A DNA stretch of 64,000 nt from Caballeronia insecticola (GCF_000402035.1 NC_021294.1:744001-808000), one strand, 5' to 3'. Counted from the first letter of the stretch, positions 16,903 to 26,015 are shown. Made by a program: numbers and translations. The notes: generated from the sequence alone by a model not told the origin.

Positions 16903-17096
16903 TGCATGCGTTCGCGACGGAATCGCTACGAGTCCGTTAATTGATTACAGGAATGCCGCTTCCTATACTCCACGCGCAGACGGGCGACTGAAATCAACTC
17001 GAATACCGGCGCCGGCCAGAGGGTGGTCGGCTCTTTTCACGGCCACGCGCTTGCGCGATTCGTCCGGGTCTGCAATATCGCCATTGGAGACACGTG

Positions 17097-17543
17097 ATGA
17101 ACAAGTCCTTAAGGCAATGTGGTGTGTGCGTGCTATTGGCGCTTGCCGCCTCGCAACCTGCAATTGCACAGCACGACAAAACAGTCGACGAGACGAACGC
17201 CACCTGGAATGCGGCGTTCAACAAGGGCGACGCGCGCGGACTCGCTGCGACGTACGACGAAAAGGCGGTCGTTTCACCCGGCAACGGCAAGACCGTTCAG
17301 GGACGCGCCGATATCGAAAAGCTTTTTCAGAGCTATTTCGATGCAGGCGTGCGCGATCATACGATCGATGTTGTGAGCGCTAAGCGCGTCGGCAACGTGA
17401 TGTATGAGACCGCAAACTGGACGGCCGTCGCGGAAAAGGACGGCAAGAAGACGCCCTATAAAGGCGTGTTGCTCAAAGTGATGACCAAGAGCTCGGACGG
17501 CAAGTGGCGCACCACGGCTCACACGTGGAACGCGGCGCAATAA
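17097..17543 (+). CDS. exported SnoaL-like / DUF4440 protein
   Basis: 148 residues. Signal peptide (about 1-24, ending QPAIAQ). The mature part is a single NTF2-like fold of the SgcJ/EcaC/DUF4440 type: ETNATWNAAFNKGDARGLAATYDEKAVVSPGNGKTVQGR is typical, followed by four beta strands. Such proteins bind small ligands or act as simple isomerases; none of this identifies a substrate. I prefer the ATG at 17097 to the adjacent GTG because TTGGAG lies 7 bases before it. It stands alone, ending in a hairpin. Confidence 0.75.
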   Translation: MNKSLRQCGVCVLLALAASQPAIAQHDKTVDETNATWNAAFNKGDARGLAATYDEKAVVSPGNGKTVQGRADIEKLFQSYFDAGVRDHTIDVVSAKRVGNVMYETANWTAVAEKDGKKTPYKGVLLKVMTKSSDGKWRTTAHTWNAAQ

Positions 17544-17554
17544 CATAGAAACGG

Positions 17555-17586
17555 ACGAGCCCGACATGCGCCGGGCTCGTTACGTT
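17555..17586 (+). terminator. hairpin terminator after the DUF4440 gene
   Basis: ACGAGCCCG (17555-17563) pairs perfectly with CGGGCTCGT (17572-17580), followed by TTACGTT. It separates the converging DUF4440 and uraD genes; the T-tract is weak. Confidence 0.55.
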
Positions 17587-17591
17587 CACGC

Positions 17592-18116
17592 TCAGTTCAG
17601 GCTGCGCAGACGCGCATTCAAACGCGCGCGCGTGATGGCCGCGATCTGTGCCAGCGCTTCATCCAACTCTTCCTGCGTATTGCGGCCGATACGGCGCTCC
17701 AGGGCGCTGAATATGCCCTCTCGCGTGTAATGCCGCACGCAGATGATGAACGGAAAGCCGTGTCGTTCAAGATAGGCTGCATTCAGCGCGTCAAGCGTGG
17801 TTTCGTCAGCGGGCGACATCGCATCGAGGCCGGCACTTTTTTGCTCCGCATTCGAGTCCGCAGTCATGGTGCCCGCACGGATGTTCGCGCCGGACAAAAG
17901 CGGATGCAGGTTGAGAAATTCGCGCTGCCCTTGCTCGTCCATCTTACGGACGACATCCATCATCGCGTCATGTAAAGCCGTGGGCGATGCGAACGGGCGC
18001 TCGCTCCATGCGCCTTCCGCGGCTCGCGGAAAGTGCTCGAATACGCTAGAGAATGCGCCGACGAAGGCCGTGTGATCCAGCGCATTGATCGGCTCAAGAT
18101 TGATCGACTGTGACAT
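17592..18116 (-). CDS. uraD: OHCU decarboxylase
   Basis: 174 residues, normal for UraD. The enzyme converts 2-oxo-4-hydroxy-4-carboxy-5-ureidoimidazoline to S-allantoin, the last step of urate breakdown. The catalytic His71 sits in NLHPLLSG, and the conserved LNAAYLERHGFPFIICVR block (about 111-128) forms the active-site wall. Two hydroxyisourate hydrolases that make its substrate are encoded 3 kb away at 20.8-21.8 kb. A LysR gene lies directly upstream in the same direction. Confidence 0.92.
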   Translation of the reverse strand: MSQSINLEPINALDHTAFVGAFSSVFEHFPRAAEGAWSERPFASPTALHDAMMDVVRKMDEQGQREFLNLHPLLSGANIRAGTMTADSNAEQKSAGLDAMSPADETTLDALNAAYLERHGFPFIICVRHYTREGIFSALERRIGRNTQEELDEALAQIAAITRARLNARLRSLN

Positions 18117-18257
18117 GAACTACTCTCTCCCATAAGGCACGCCGCATTCGCCTGGCGTCGAAGGCGATTCGTGCCGAGTATAGGAAGCGCGCACCGCGAC
18201 GGCGAGAACCGCGCAGCTATGAACCGCATAACAGATTGCGATAGCGCCCGCGCATAT

Positions 18258-19205
18258 CTATTTGCGGTGCATGTCGCGCAACGTGCGTAGCTCTTGTGCT
18301 GCAGCGGTCAGCATGCCGCGCAACCACACGTGCGAAGCCGAGCGATGTCGCGACGGATGCCAGAGCTGATAAAAGCGCATGAACGGAAATTCGATGGGCG
18401 GATCCAGCACCGTAAGCGGCAGATACTGCGCGTGATAGTTGGCAAAATGCCGCCCGGTCGTGAGGATCAAATCCGTTCCCGGCAGCAGGCTGGGCGCGAG
18501 ATTGAAGTAAGGGCAACTCACGCGATTATCGCGATGCACGCGCATGGTGCTGAGTCCGGTTTCCACGACGCCGCGTTGATCGCGCGAATAAGGCGCCGGC
18601 ACGATATGCGCGGCGCTCAGATAGTCGTCGGCATCGAACTTGCCTGCCTGAGCGTAGGCGCTGTCGCTGGCCACGACGCACACCACGTCGTCCTCCAGCA
18701 GAACGGACAGATGCAAATGCTCCGGCGGATTGGGCCAGTTGCCGATCACGATATCCGGCGAGCCTTCCGAGAGCGCCTGTTCATAGTTGAATGAAGCCGA
18801 CAGCGGTACCGCAACGATGCGCGCGTGTGGTGCAGCGCGCCTGAATTCGCGCACGACATGCGCAAAAAAGGGTGGCGCCAGATAGTCCGGCATGCCCACG
18901 GTAAAGCTTTGCTCGGTGGTCGCAGGATCGAAATGCTCATCCGATACGAGCAGGTTGTCGAGCGCGCTCAATGCAGCCTGCGCGCTTTGCGCAAGCTGAA
19001 TGGCGCGCTGTGTGGGCACCATGACGTTCTTTTCGCGCGTGAGCAACGGGTCGTTGAAGATGGCGCGCAAGCGCTTGAGCGCCGAACTGACGGCCGGCTG
19101 AGACTGATTCATACGAATTGCCGTGCGCGACACGCTGCGCTCGGCAATCAGCGTGCAGAGCACACGCAGCAAATAAGTATCGAATGGATCGTCGGTGCGA
19201 TTCAT
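18258..19205 (-). CDS. LysR-family regulator, probably of the urate genes
   Basis: 315 residues. The helix-turn-helix at about 15-70 includes RTAIRMNQSQPAVSSALKRL; the effector domain follows from about 95 (FTVGMPDYLAPPFF). The general shape resembles the NodD/PcpR-like branch of LysR proteins. The gene is divergent from an MFS carrier and hydroxyisourate hydrolase genes and precedes uraD, so it is placed to control both arms of a purine-catabolism locus (inference). Confidence 0.85.
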   Translation of the reverse strand: MNRTDDPFDTYLLRVLCTLIAERSVSRTAIRMNQSQPAVSSALKRLRAIFNDPLLTREKNVMVPTQRAIQLAQSAQAALSALDNLLVSDEHFDPATTEQSFTVGMPDYLAPPFFAHVVREFRRAAPHARIVAVPLSASFNYEQALSEGSPDIVIGNWPNPPEHLHLSVLLEDDVVCVVASDSAYAQAGKFDADDYLSAAHIVPAPYSRDQRGVVETGLSTMRVHRDNRVSCPYFNLAPSLLPGTDLILTTGRHFANYHAQYLPLTVLDPPIEFPFMRFYQLWHPSRHRSASHVWLRGMLTAAAQELRTLRDMHRK

Positions 19206-19493
19206 GGTGGTTTCCGTGCCCGGTCGGTGCGCAAGAATGCGTCGCTATTTTGCCAGCCGTCGTTACCGACGCGTCTTCGCTAATGTCCCGCTAGGGTAAT
19301 CCATAGGTCGGCAAACGCGCTTCTGCGAAGATCGCAAAGCCGCATGGCATAAGGCTTGGCAACCTATATACGCATTGCTATGGGGCTTATTGGCCCGTCC
19401 CCCGTTCCCGATTTATTGGCCGTTTCTATACTTGCTTCCAACCGAGCGCACGGCCCAGGTCGCGCGCCCCAAACCGACTGGAAAGGAGAAACC

Positions 19494-20834
19494 ATGTCGC
19501 TCGTCAAACAGGAGATGCCGGCGTTCATCAGCGACGCCGACAGCGCCGAAGCAAGCGTCTATCGCAAGGTCTCGTGGCGGCTGTTGCCGTTCCTCGGCGT
19601 GCTGTGGGTGCTCGCCTGGTTGGATCGCGTGAATATCGGCTTCGCAAAGCTGCAGATGCTGGACACGCTGCATTTCAGCGAAGCCGTATATGGTCTCGGT
19701 GCCGGCATCTTCTTTGTCGGCTATTTCCTCTTTGAAGTGCCGTCGAACATGCTGCTGCAAAAGATCGGCGCGAAAAAGACGATCATGCGGATCACCATCT
19801 GCTGGGGCGTCATCTGCATGTTGCAGACGCACGTCTCCACGCCGACGCAGTTCTATGTCCTGCGCTTTCTGCTCGGCGCCTTCGAAGCAGGCTTCTACCC
19901 CGGCGTGATTCTGTATCTGACGTATTGGTATCCGTCTCAGCGGCGCGCGCGTGCATTCGGCACGTTCATGTCGGCATCGGCGATTGCGGGCGTGCTTGGC
20001 GGTCCGCTCGCGGGCTGGATCATGACGTCGATGAGCGGCACGCACGGCATGTACGGCTGGCAGTGGCTCTTCATACTCGAAGGCATTCCTTCCGTACTGG
20101 CCGGCATCTTCGCGTGGTTCTATATGACCGACAAGCCGGAGCAGGCGAACTGGCTCAGCGCCGATGAAAAGCGCGTCGTGCTCGACGCCCTGCAGCGCGA
20201 CAATGCCGCAATGGGCGAGCGTGGCCACGACTGGCGCTCGCTCTTCACGAACCGCAAGGTGTGGCTGCTCATCGCAATCTTCTTCTGCCTGCTTTGCGCG
20301 AATTCGACGCTCACGTTCTGGATTCCGACCGTCATCAAGGACGTGGGGATCGGCGCGCCGATGGCGGTCGGCTGGATTGCGGCAGTCGCTTATCTGTGCG
20401 GCGCGCTCGGAATGATCATCAATGGCGCGCATTCGGACCGCAGCAACGAGGTGCGCTGGCACTTCAGCGGCGCAGCGATCGTGGGCGGCGTATCGATGGC
20501 GGCGCTTGCCGTGCTGATGGGTTTGAACGCCGTGTCGCCGGTCATCGCATTGCTGGCCATGACCGCTTCGCTTGTCGGCACCATGAGCGCCATTCCCGTG
20601 TTCTGGCAACTGCCCAACCGTTATCTTGCGGGTAGCGCCGCTGCGGTGGGCGTGGCGCTCATCAATTCGGTGTCCAACCTCGCCGGCTTCGGTGCGCCCT
20701 ACATGATGGGACTTATCAAGAATGCGACGGGCAAAGTCACGACAGGACTCTATCTCGTGGCCGTCATCGAGATCGTCGCTGCAGTGCTCGTGATCGTCGG
20801 CATCCGTAAGCTCGGCAACAAGGAAGGAGCCTGA
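19494..20834 (+). CDS. MFS transporter, anion:cation symporter family
   Basis: 446 residues with 12 predicted helices in two halves. The family signature WVLAWLDRVNIGFAKLQML (about 36-54) and GFYPGVILYLTYWYPSQRRARA mark the ACS group, which carries tartrate, phthalate, hexuronate and similar organic anions by proton symport. GAAAGGAGAAACC precedes the ATG at 19494. The gene is followed after one base by an exported hydroxyisourate hydrolase, so urate, allantoin or another purine derivative is the probable cargo (inference). Confidence 0.85.
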   Translation: MSLVKQEMPAFISDADSAEASVYRKVSWRLLPFLGVLWVLAWLDRVNIGFAKLQMLDTLHFSEAVYGLGAGIFFVGYFLFEVPSNMLLQKIGAKKTIMRITICWGVICMLQTHVSTPTQFYVLRFLLGAFEAGFYPGVILYLTYWYPSQRRARAFGTFMSASAIAGVLGGPLAGWIMTSMSGTHGMYGWQWLFILEGIPSVLAGIFAWFYMTDKPEQANWLSADEKRVVLDALQRDNAAMGERGHDWRSLFTNRKVWLLIAIFFCLLCANSTLTFWIPTVIKDVGIGAPMAVGWIAAVAYLCGALGMIINGAHSDRSNEVRWHFSGAAIVGGVSMAALAVLMGLNAVSPVIALLAMTASLVGTMSAIPVFWQLPNRYLAGSAAAVGVALINSVSNLAGFGAPYMMGLIKNATGKVTTGLYLVAVIEIVAAVLVIVGIRKLGNKEGA

Positions 20835-20835
20835 C

Positions 20836-21378
20836 ATGAGCGATAAAGAAGCCTCTACAACGCTAGATCTCGGCCGACGTCGCTTCGCTTTGACATCGAT
20901 GGCTTCAATGGCTTCGACGGCTTTAGGCACCGGCATGCTGATGTCGAAAGCCGCATTCGCCGCCGATGCACCGAACGCTCCCTCGCCGAATCAGACATCG
21001 GGCCCCGTTCAGCAGGATGGACTCAGTCCGCGTCTGACCATGCATGGGCTCGACACCTGGAACGGCACGCCGGCGGCAGGCATGCGTGTCGATCTCTTTG
21101 CGATCGAAGGCGACCGCTCCAGGCTTTTACAGACGACGACGCTTGCGGCAAGTGGTCGCAGCGAGCCTCCGCTTCTTATCGGCGATATGTATCGCGTCGG
21201 CACTTATGAATTGCTGTTGCACGTGGATGAATACTTCGCTTCGCGCAAGGTCAATTTGCCGCAACCGTTGTTTCTGTCGAAGATTCCGTTGCGTTTCAGG
21301 ATCACCGATGCCGGTCAGCGCATTCACTTGCCGGTGCTCTTCGGACCGTGGAGCTATAACTATTATCGCGGCAGTTGA
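20836..21378 (+). CDS. Tat-exported hydroxyisourate hydrolase-like (transthyretin-related) protein
   Basis: 180 residues. A twin-arginine leader (DLGRRRFALTSM, 11-22; cleavage near AAFAAD, 39-44) precedes a transthyretin-like domain. Three hallmarks of 5-hydroxyisourate hydrolase remain: His70 in LTMHGLDTWNGTPA, the late RIHLPVLFGPWSYNYY segment, and the C-terminal YRGS. The enzyme would hydrolyse hydroxyisourate in the periplasm. The first motif is altered (MHGLD, not THVLD), so activity should not be assumed. The gene starts one base after the MFS stop, hence same transcript. Confidence 0.8.
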   Translation: MSDKEASTTLDLGRRRFALTSMASMASTALGTGMLMSKAAFAADAPNAPSPNQTSGPVQQDGLSPRLTMHGLDTWNGTPAAGMRVDLFAIEGDRSRLLQTTTLAASGRSEPPLLIGDMYRVGTYELLLHVDEYFASRKVNLPQPLFLSKIPLRFRITDAGQRIHLPVLFGPWSYNYYRGS

Positions 21379-21423
21379 ACGAAACCAGGCGAAACGAAAC
21401 GCGAAATCAGGAGACTCAACATC

Positions 21424-21762
21424 ATGGCCGCAGGCATCACCACTCATGTGCTCGACGTCGCGCTCGGCAAACCCGCAGCCGGCATGCAGATCGAATTGTT
21501 CGATGTAGGAACGCAGCCGCCCACGCTCATCGCGCGCACGCGCACCAATCGCGACGGACGCACCGACGCCCCTATTCTGCCCGCTGCTCAAGCGCGCGCA
21601 GGCGACTTCGAACTAAGGTTCTGGGTAGCGGATTACTTCAAAATGCCCGATGTATTCGCGGACATCGTGCCTGTGCGTTTCACACTCGCCGATGCAACGC
21701 AGCACTATCACGTGCCGCTGTTGTGCTCTCCCTGGAGCTTCGGGACGTATCGGGGAAGTTGA
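21424..21762 (+). CDS. hiuH: 5-hydroxyisourate hydrolase, cytoplasmic
   Basis: 112 residues, standard length. All motifs are canonical: His8 in ITTHVLDVALGKPA, Arg in IARTRTNRDGR, HYHVPLLCSPWSFGTYRGS at the end. It converts 5-hydroxyisourate (from urate oxidation) to OHCU, the substrate of UraD. No signal peptide, in contrast to the exported paralogue 45 bases upstream. CAGGAGACTCAACATC supplies the ribosome site. The urate oxidase itself is not in the window. Confidence 0.93.
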   Translation: MAAGITTHVLDVALGKPAAGMQIELFDVGTQPPTLIARTRTNRDGRTDAPILPAAQARAGDFELRFWVADYFKMPDVFADIVPVRFTLADATQHYHVPLLCSPWSFGTYRGS

Positions 21763-21763
21763 G

Positions 21764-21787
21764 TCGGCCATGCATTCGGCCATGCAT
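21764..21787. repeat. tandem 12-bp duplication
   Basis: TCGGCCATGCAT occurs twice back to back (21764-21775, 21776-21787), directly after the hiuH stop. No function is evident. Confidence 0.8.
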
Positions 21788-21949
21788 TCAACTCAGTCAT
21801 TTCGTTCCGACGGTTTGATTTTTTCAAGCTATCAAGATTCAAAGGACGTATTTGAGAATTTCGTTAGCGTGCGTTTTGCCTCACACGCACGCAGAAAGTA
21901 GTTTCTGATTTGCTCGATTGATTGAATTCCAGCCGATTCGCGTGAATTT

Positions 21950-22003
21950 CCCCTAGCGCGCCCCGCATGTGCATGGCATAGTGCGGGAAACAATACCTAG
22001 GGG
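21950..22003 (+). promoter_or_regulatory. nested hairpin that could cover the H-NS ribosome-binding site
   Basis: CCCCTAG (21950-21956) pairs with CTAGGGG (21997-22003), and inside it CCCGCA (21962-21967) pairs with TGCGGG (21982-21987). The right outer arm is the AGGGG ribosome-binding site of the H-NS-like gene. If the transcript starts upstream, this would sequester the site. Confidence 0.45.
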
Positions 22004-22009
22004 TAAGCC

Positions 22010-22519
22010 ATGTCCACGCTCGAAAGCATTCAGACACGTATAGCAGCACTTCAGGCGAAAGCGGATTCGCTCATCGCGAAGCAATCCGAAAGCGTTCTGC
22101 AAAAGATTCATGATTTGATGTCGCGTCATAACCTGACAATCTCCGACGTCGAGAATTACACGGGCGCTCGCAAGAAATCAGGAAAGTCGAAGCCGGCACG
22201 CAAACAAAGTTCGGTGGCCTATCAGGATCCGAAAACCGGCGCCACATGGAGCGGTCGTGGCCGCGCGCCCGCATGGATCGCCAAGGCAAAAGATCGCAGC
22301 AAATTCGCAGTGAGCGCGACGTCCGCGCAAAGCAAGCCTAAGGCGAAGACGCGCGCCGCGGTCAAGGGCAAGGCTCAAGGCAAGGGAAAAGGCCAGCCGC
22401 GTGGTCCGCAACCGGCGCTTTATCGTGATCCGCAAAGCGGCGCAACGTGGAGCGGACGCGGCCGCGCGCCCGCATGGCTGGCGTCGGTCGAAGACCGCAC
22501 GCCGTTTCTGATCGGCTGA
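22010..22519 (+). CDS. H-NS-like nucleoid protein with two DNA-binding domains
   Basis: 169 residues. An N-terminal coiled-coil (about 1-50) for dimerisation is followed by two copies of the Burkholderia-type H-NS DNA-binding unit: YQDPKTGATWSGRGRAPAW (71-89) and YRDPQSGATWSGRGRAPAW (138-156), joined by a Lys/Ala/Gly-rich linker (about 108-132). Ordinary members have one such unit. H-NS proteins bind AT-rich DNA by an RGR-type minor-groove hook (SGRGR here) and silence foreign genes. The gene is monocistronic, with a possible ribosome-site hairpin upstream. Confidence 0.9.
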   Translation: MSTLESIQTRIAALQAKADSLIAKQSESVLQKIHDLMSRHNLTISDVENYTGARKKSGKSKPARKQSSVAYQDPKTGATWSGRGRAPAWIAKAKDRSKFAVSATSAQSKPKAKTRAAVKGKAQGKGKGQPRGPQPALYRDPQSGATWSGRGRAPAWLASVEDRTPFLIG

Positions 22520-22524
22520 CTAAC

Positions 22525-22929
22525 CTATACGCGCGGATCGAAGTCGAATTCGATGCGAATCCCGCCCGGCTCATAAATCATCATGTGCCGCTTCGGTCCG
22601 CTTCCCAGCAACTCGGGTCCGAACTCCACGGTTACGCCCGGCCACGCAGACACGCGCTCGAGAATCTCGTTGAATGCGTTCTCATTGGCTGCGCGTAGCG
22701 CAAGGTGATGAAGCCCGACGTTCTTGCGCCGGTCGAAGCCAACGGGCGCCGACACCTCTTTCTGCTGCCATAACGTGACCAGCAGGCTGCCATCGGAAAC
22801 GAACACGGCTGGGTAGTCCGGCTTCTCGCCAACAACCTTCCAGCCAAGGCATTGCACAAAGAAGTCCCGTGTTGCGTCGAGATTGGGTACTGTCAGACCC
22901 ACGTGATCGATTCCAGATGTCAGCGTCAT
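22525..22929 (-). CDS. VOC (glyoxalase/dioxygenase-fold) family protein
   Basis: 134 residues. The fold begins with GIDHVGLTVPNLDATRDFF (6-24) and repeats with GLHHLALRA (about 73-81). The metal ligands of this superfamily would be His9, Glu in the first half, His75/76 and the Glu of IRIEFDF near the C-terminus. Functions range from glyoxalase to antibiotic resistance, so no substrate can be given. GGAGG precedes the ATG at 22929. It converges on the H-NS gene with a 5-base gap. Confidence 0.8.
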   Translation of the reverse strand: MTLTSGIDHVGLTVPNLDATRDFFVQCLGWKVVGEKPDYPAVFVSDGSLLVTLWQQKEVSAPVGFDRRKNVGLHHLALRAANENAFNEILERVSAWPGVTVEFGPELLGSGPKRHMMIYEPGGIRIEFDFDPRV

Positions 22930-23008
22930 CGTTCGCCTCCGGCAGATCGGTGATCGAGCAATAGCGCGTTCGAACGTCACGACACGGACGCTCGAACGCT
23001 ACGTGGCA

Positions 23009-23434
23009 TCAAGCCAGCGTCAGCTTCACATCAATGTTATTGCGCGTCGCATTCGAATATGGACACACGATGTGCGCTTTATCGATCAAGGCCTTCGCCT
23101 CGTTGGGGTCCATGCCCGGCAGCGAAATCTTCAATTCCACTTCAATGCCGAAGCCGTTCGGAATCTGGCCGATGCCCACATTTCCATCGACCGCTACATC
23201 CTTCGGCAGATTGATTTTGTCGCGCGCCGCGACGAACTTCATCGCACCGATAAAGCACGCGCTATAGCCTGCTGCGAATAGCTGCTCGGGATTCGTGCCG
23301 TCGCCGCCACCGCCGCCGAGTTCTTTCGGCGTCGTCAGCTTGAGGTTGAGATTGCTTTCGGGGATGTTCGCGCTGCCGTCGCGGCCGCCGGTGACATGAG
23401 CGTGCGCGCGGTAAAGAACCTTTTCAATCGACAT
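23009..23434 (-). CDS. ohr: organic hydroperoxide resistance protein
   Basis: 141 residues, typical of Ohr. The reactive Cys60 (GYSACFIG) and resolving Cys124 (HIVCPYSN) are both present, as is Arg18 (GGRDG) that positions the peroxide. Ohr reduces fatty-acid and other organic hydroperoxides with lipoylated proteins as electron donors. No OhrR regulator is next to it, which is the usual partner. Confidence 0.93.
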   Translation of the reverse strand: MSIEKVLYRAHAHVTGGRDGSANIPESNLNLKLTTPKELGGGGGDGTNPEQLFAAGYSACFIGAMKFVAARDKINLPKDVAVDGNVGIGQIPNGFGIEVELKISLPGMDPNEAKALIDKAHIVCPYSNATRNNIDVKLTLA

Positions 23435-23610
23435 CGTCAGACTCCTGTGCTTTCGGGTGATGCGGCCCCGTGGCCCGGGTGAACCGGGCGAGGCACGCTG
23501 ACATGGACTCTCGATGGGACACTGCCCCGCATGGGGCGGGTTCCAGTATGGAAGGATACTCAAGACGCGCGAAGCGCGCTCACGTGGCGCGCAGGCGAAC
23601 GCATCAACGC

Positions 23611-25416
23611 TCAGAGCACGACTGGCTCTCTGCCTGGAAACATGGGGTCCGCAATGGTCGCCCTCTTTTCCTTGGAGACGTTGTCGCACAGCGCAATGAC
23701 TTGTGCCGAACCTGCCGACATGAAGAGCGAATGATCGGCATCCGGAAAGATCGCCATTCGCACGGACGGGAAGCGCGACAAACGTGCGCCGCCTTTGCCG
23801 AAGTGCGCGTTGATCAGATCCATGCCCGCGTCGTAAGCGCCATACACGAGCACGGTTTTAACGTGTCTCGCATCGAGTGCGCGAATGATCGGGCCCGGCT
23901 CGGTTGCGAGTTCGGGCGGTGTCTGGCTCAGGCGATCGAGGCGCAATACATCGACGATACGCGAACGCATGCGCGTCACCAGATAGCTCAGAACAAAGCG
24001 CAATACGCGCGTCAAATTCTTTTCGCCACGAAAGATGGCTTTCCACTTCTGCGGATCGAGCATCGAGAATGCATAGCCCGCCATGGAATTGCGCGTCGAC
24101 TGGCGCAGTGCATCGGGCGCGATATCGACAGGCTTCTTGAACGTCGGCAGATTCACCGTGACGACGCCTGTGATCGATTCCTCGATCAGCGCGGCCTTCA
24201 GCGCGTGATACGCACCCGAACACACGCCCAGCGAAAAGATGGATTTATATCCCTGACGCGAGAGCCAGCGTGCGGCGCACGCGGTGTCGTCGGTCGCCAC
24301 GGAGTTATAGATGCGCCCGAACGCTGTATCCGATTGCACGATGCCCGGTGCCGCCGGACTGTCGCCGCGACCGCGCGCATCGAAACGCAGCGACGCGACG
24401 CCGCTTCGCGCCAGCTCACGCGCGATACGCACGGTCAACCTGCTGTCGCCCACGCGAGAACTCGCCGATGTATTGGCGATAAGAAATACGGAGCCGCGCG
24501 CGGAGCCCGTGCGTGGCTCGCACATGATGCCGAAGAGACCATCGTCGCCCATCGAAACGGGACGCTCGATCGCTTCGGGCGTTTCGATCCTGAGCTCGGG
24601 CCATTCTTCTGCCACGACAGGCGAATTCACGGATGCTTCTTCCGATGCGCTGCCCGCGATCCATTGCACGGCTTCCGCGAAGGCAGCACGCGGCAATGCG
24701 TTAAACGCGGTCTCCTGAACGAAGCCGATCAAGTCCTCGAAAGGACGCGCTTCAACTTCGACCCCACGTTCCGCCAATGCGTCGAACAACGGATCCTTGC
24801 CGCCCGCTCGCGCGTTCATGATCAATGCGCGACGCGCTGGCACCGTGGCTGCGCTCTTCACGCTCGATACGAGGTCTATTTGTTCAAGCGAACGTTTGAA
24901 TTCGTCGTGATAGATCTGGCCGAGCACATTGAGCGGCGCATCTTCTTGCTGCATCTCGCGCAGCGGAGGCGCTAATTGATCGAGCCAGGTCTTGCGCACG
25001 ATGCTCAATTCACGCATATAAATGCGTCCGCTCGTGACCGGCGCAAGCAACACCAGTTCGTCGACTGGCTTGCGCAATGCCGCGGCCAGCGCAAACGCGG
25101 CGCCGACCCGAAAACCGCATAGCGTGAGATGCGTGACGCCCGTCGTTTCCTTGAACCAGTCGATGGCCGCTTCTACGTCGCCGACTGAGGAAGCGAATTG
25201 ATCAGGTGCGCCGTCCGCACCGGCCGAATCGCCGGTGCCGTGATAATCGAAGCGCAGCACCCAAAGGCCGCGCGCGGACAACGCGTCGGCGAGATGACGC
25301 ATGCCGCTGTATGTCCATACGTATTCGTGGCCGTATGTGTTGCAGAGCACCACGCCTCGCGTGCCGTTCCCTGCATGCAGCCATCCGAAGCGATTCCCGA
25401 AGACAACCGGTCTCAT
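23611..25416 (-). CDS. double alpha/beta-hydrolase protein (exosortase-associated hydrolase 1/2-like fusion)
   Basis: 601 residues from the ATG at 25416 (GAGGAAAA upstream). Two alpha/beta-hydrolase domains are fused (about 1-255 and 285-590). The nucleophile elbow GxSxG is altered in both: GFRVG at 101-105 in the first and GVCSG at 397-401 in the second. These two forms recall exosortase-A-system hydrolases 2 and 1, which are normally separate proteins in exopolysaccharide loci. A late PDADHSLF supplies the expected catalytic His. The substrate is unknown. No exosortase or polysaccharide gene is visible nearby. Confidence 0.75.
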   Translation of the reverse strand: MRPVVFGNRFGWLHAGNGTRGVVLCNTYGHEYVWTYSGMRHLADALSARGLWVLRFDYHGTGDSAGADGAPDQFASSVGDVEAAIDWFKETTGVTHLTLCGFRVGAAFALAAALRKPVDELVLLAPVTSGRIYMRELSIVRKTWLDQLAPPLREMQQEDAPLNVLGQIYHDEFKRSLEQIDLVSSVKSAATVPARRALIMNARAGGKDPLFDALAERGVEVEARPFEDLIGFVQETAFNALPRAAFAEAVQWIAGSASEEASVNSPVVAEEWPELRIETPEAIERPVSMGDDGLFGIMCEPRTGSARGSVFLIANTSASSRVGDSRLTVRIARELARSGVASLRFDARGRGDSPAAPGIVQSDTAFGRIYNSVATDDTACAARWLSRQGYKSIFSLGVCSGAYHALKAALIEESITGVVTVNLPTFKKPVDIAPDALRQSTRNSMAGYAFSMLDPQKWKAIFRGEKNLTRVLRFVLSYLVTRMRSRIVDVLRLDRLSQTPPELATEPGPIIRALDARHVKTVLVYGAYDAGMDLINAHFGKGGARLSRFPSVRMAIFPDADHSLFMSAGSAQVIALCDNVSKEKRATIADPMFPGREPVVL

Positions 25417-25556
25417 TAGATCTTTTCCTCGTCTCTGGTGGCGCGCAATCGGCGACAAGATGTCTCCTGCCGCAAGTCTCGCCTTGCCATGACTGGCCGT
25501 CAACGTCCGGTCGCGCGTATACGCGGTGATCCGCGCACGCAACCGATGTTCCCGGA

Positions 25557-25584
25557 AGCAAAAAGCCCCGCGCGATGTCGGGGC
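25557..25584 (-). terminator. Rho-independent terminator, leftward
   Basis: Read leftward, GCCCCG-ACATCGCG-CGGGGC is followed by TTTTTGC (stem 25565-25570 with 25579-25584). It lies 140 bases upstream of the double hydrolase gene on the same strand, so it ends a transcript that begins to its right. Confidence 0.75.
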
Positions 25585-25667
25585 CTGGACGGGGCAACCT
25601 GGTACGCCTTGTCTACGAGCCGCTCGACTGCCTCACGGCGGGTTCGCGAGGTATAGAGCGAATTATA
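25565..25667 (-). ncRNA. candidate small RNA or leader with own promoter and terminator
   Basis: Leftward, a perfect -10 TATAAT (25662-25667) is followed about 90 bases later by a strong terminator (25557-25584). The predicted RNA (about 25655 to 25560) has no open frame. It can form CCTCGCG/CGTGAGG and GAG/CTC hairpins before the terminator stem. The -35 region is poor. It could be an independent sRNA or an attenuating leader of the hydrolase gene that starts at 25416. Confidence 0.45.
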
Positions 25668-26015
25668 TTAAGCGTGCCCTGCGTAGCGGGTTTCGCCGCC
25701 GTTATTTGCCTAAAGAAGCTATCAATTGGCGCTTAACGCATGGCTTGTGTTTGCCATCGCTCATTCGTCGGCGGAAAGGATATCGAACGCTGCGCCTAAG
25801 CTTTCTAAAGCATTTCGCTAACACGAGCACCTTGCTTGTCGCGCGCGATACACACGCCATCAGATACTCGGTCTTTTCTTCATTGGCCGCAGCCGCCATT
25901 CAACCGTGCGGCGCTTGCGATGAAATGCCTTTGCGACTGGATCATAGCGAAGGCCAGCCTCGACGAGCGTGTCGAGGCCAGCGTTTGAATCGGCCGCACG
26001 TCCAACGTTCAACGC
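25668..26015. other. intergenic region with one hairpin
   Basis: No coding frame is convincing. GCCTCGAC (25957-25964) pairs with GTCGAGGC (25971-25978); this lies 40-60 bases after the stop of the leftward gene at 26016 and may be its terminator, though it lacks a T-run. Confidence 0.45.
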
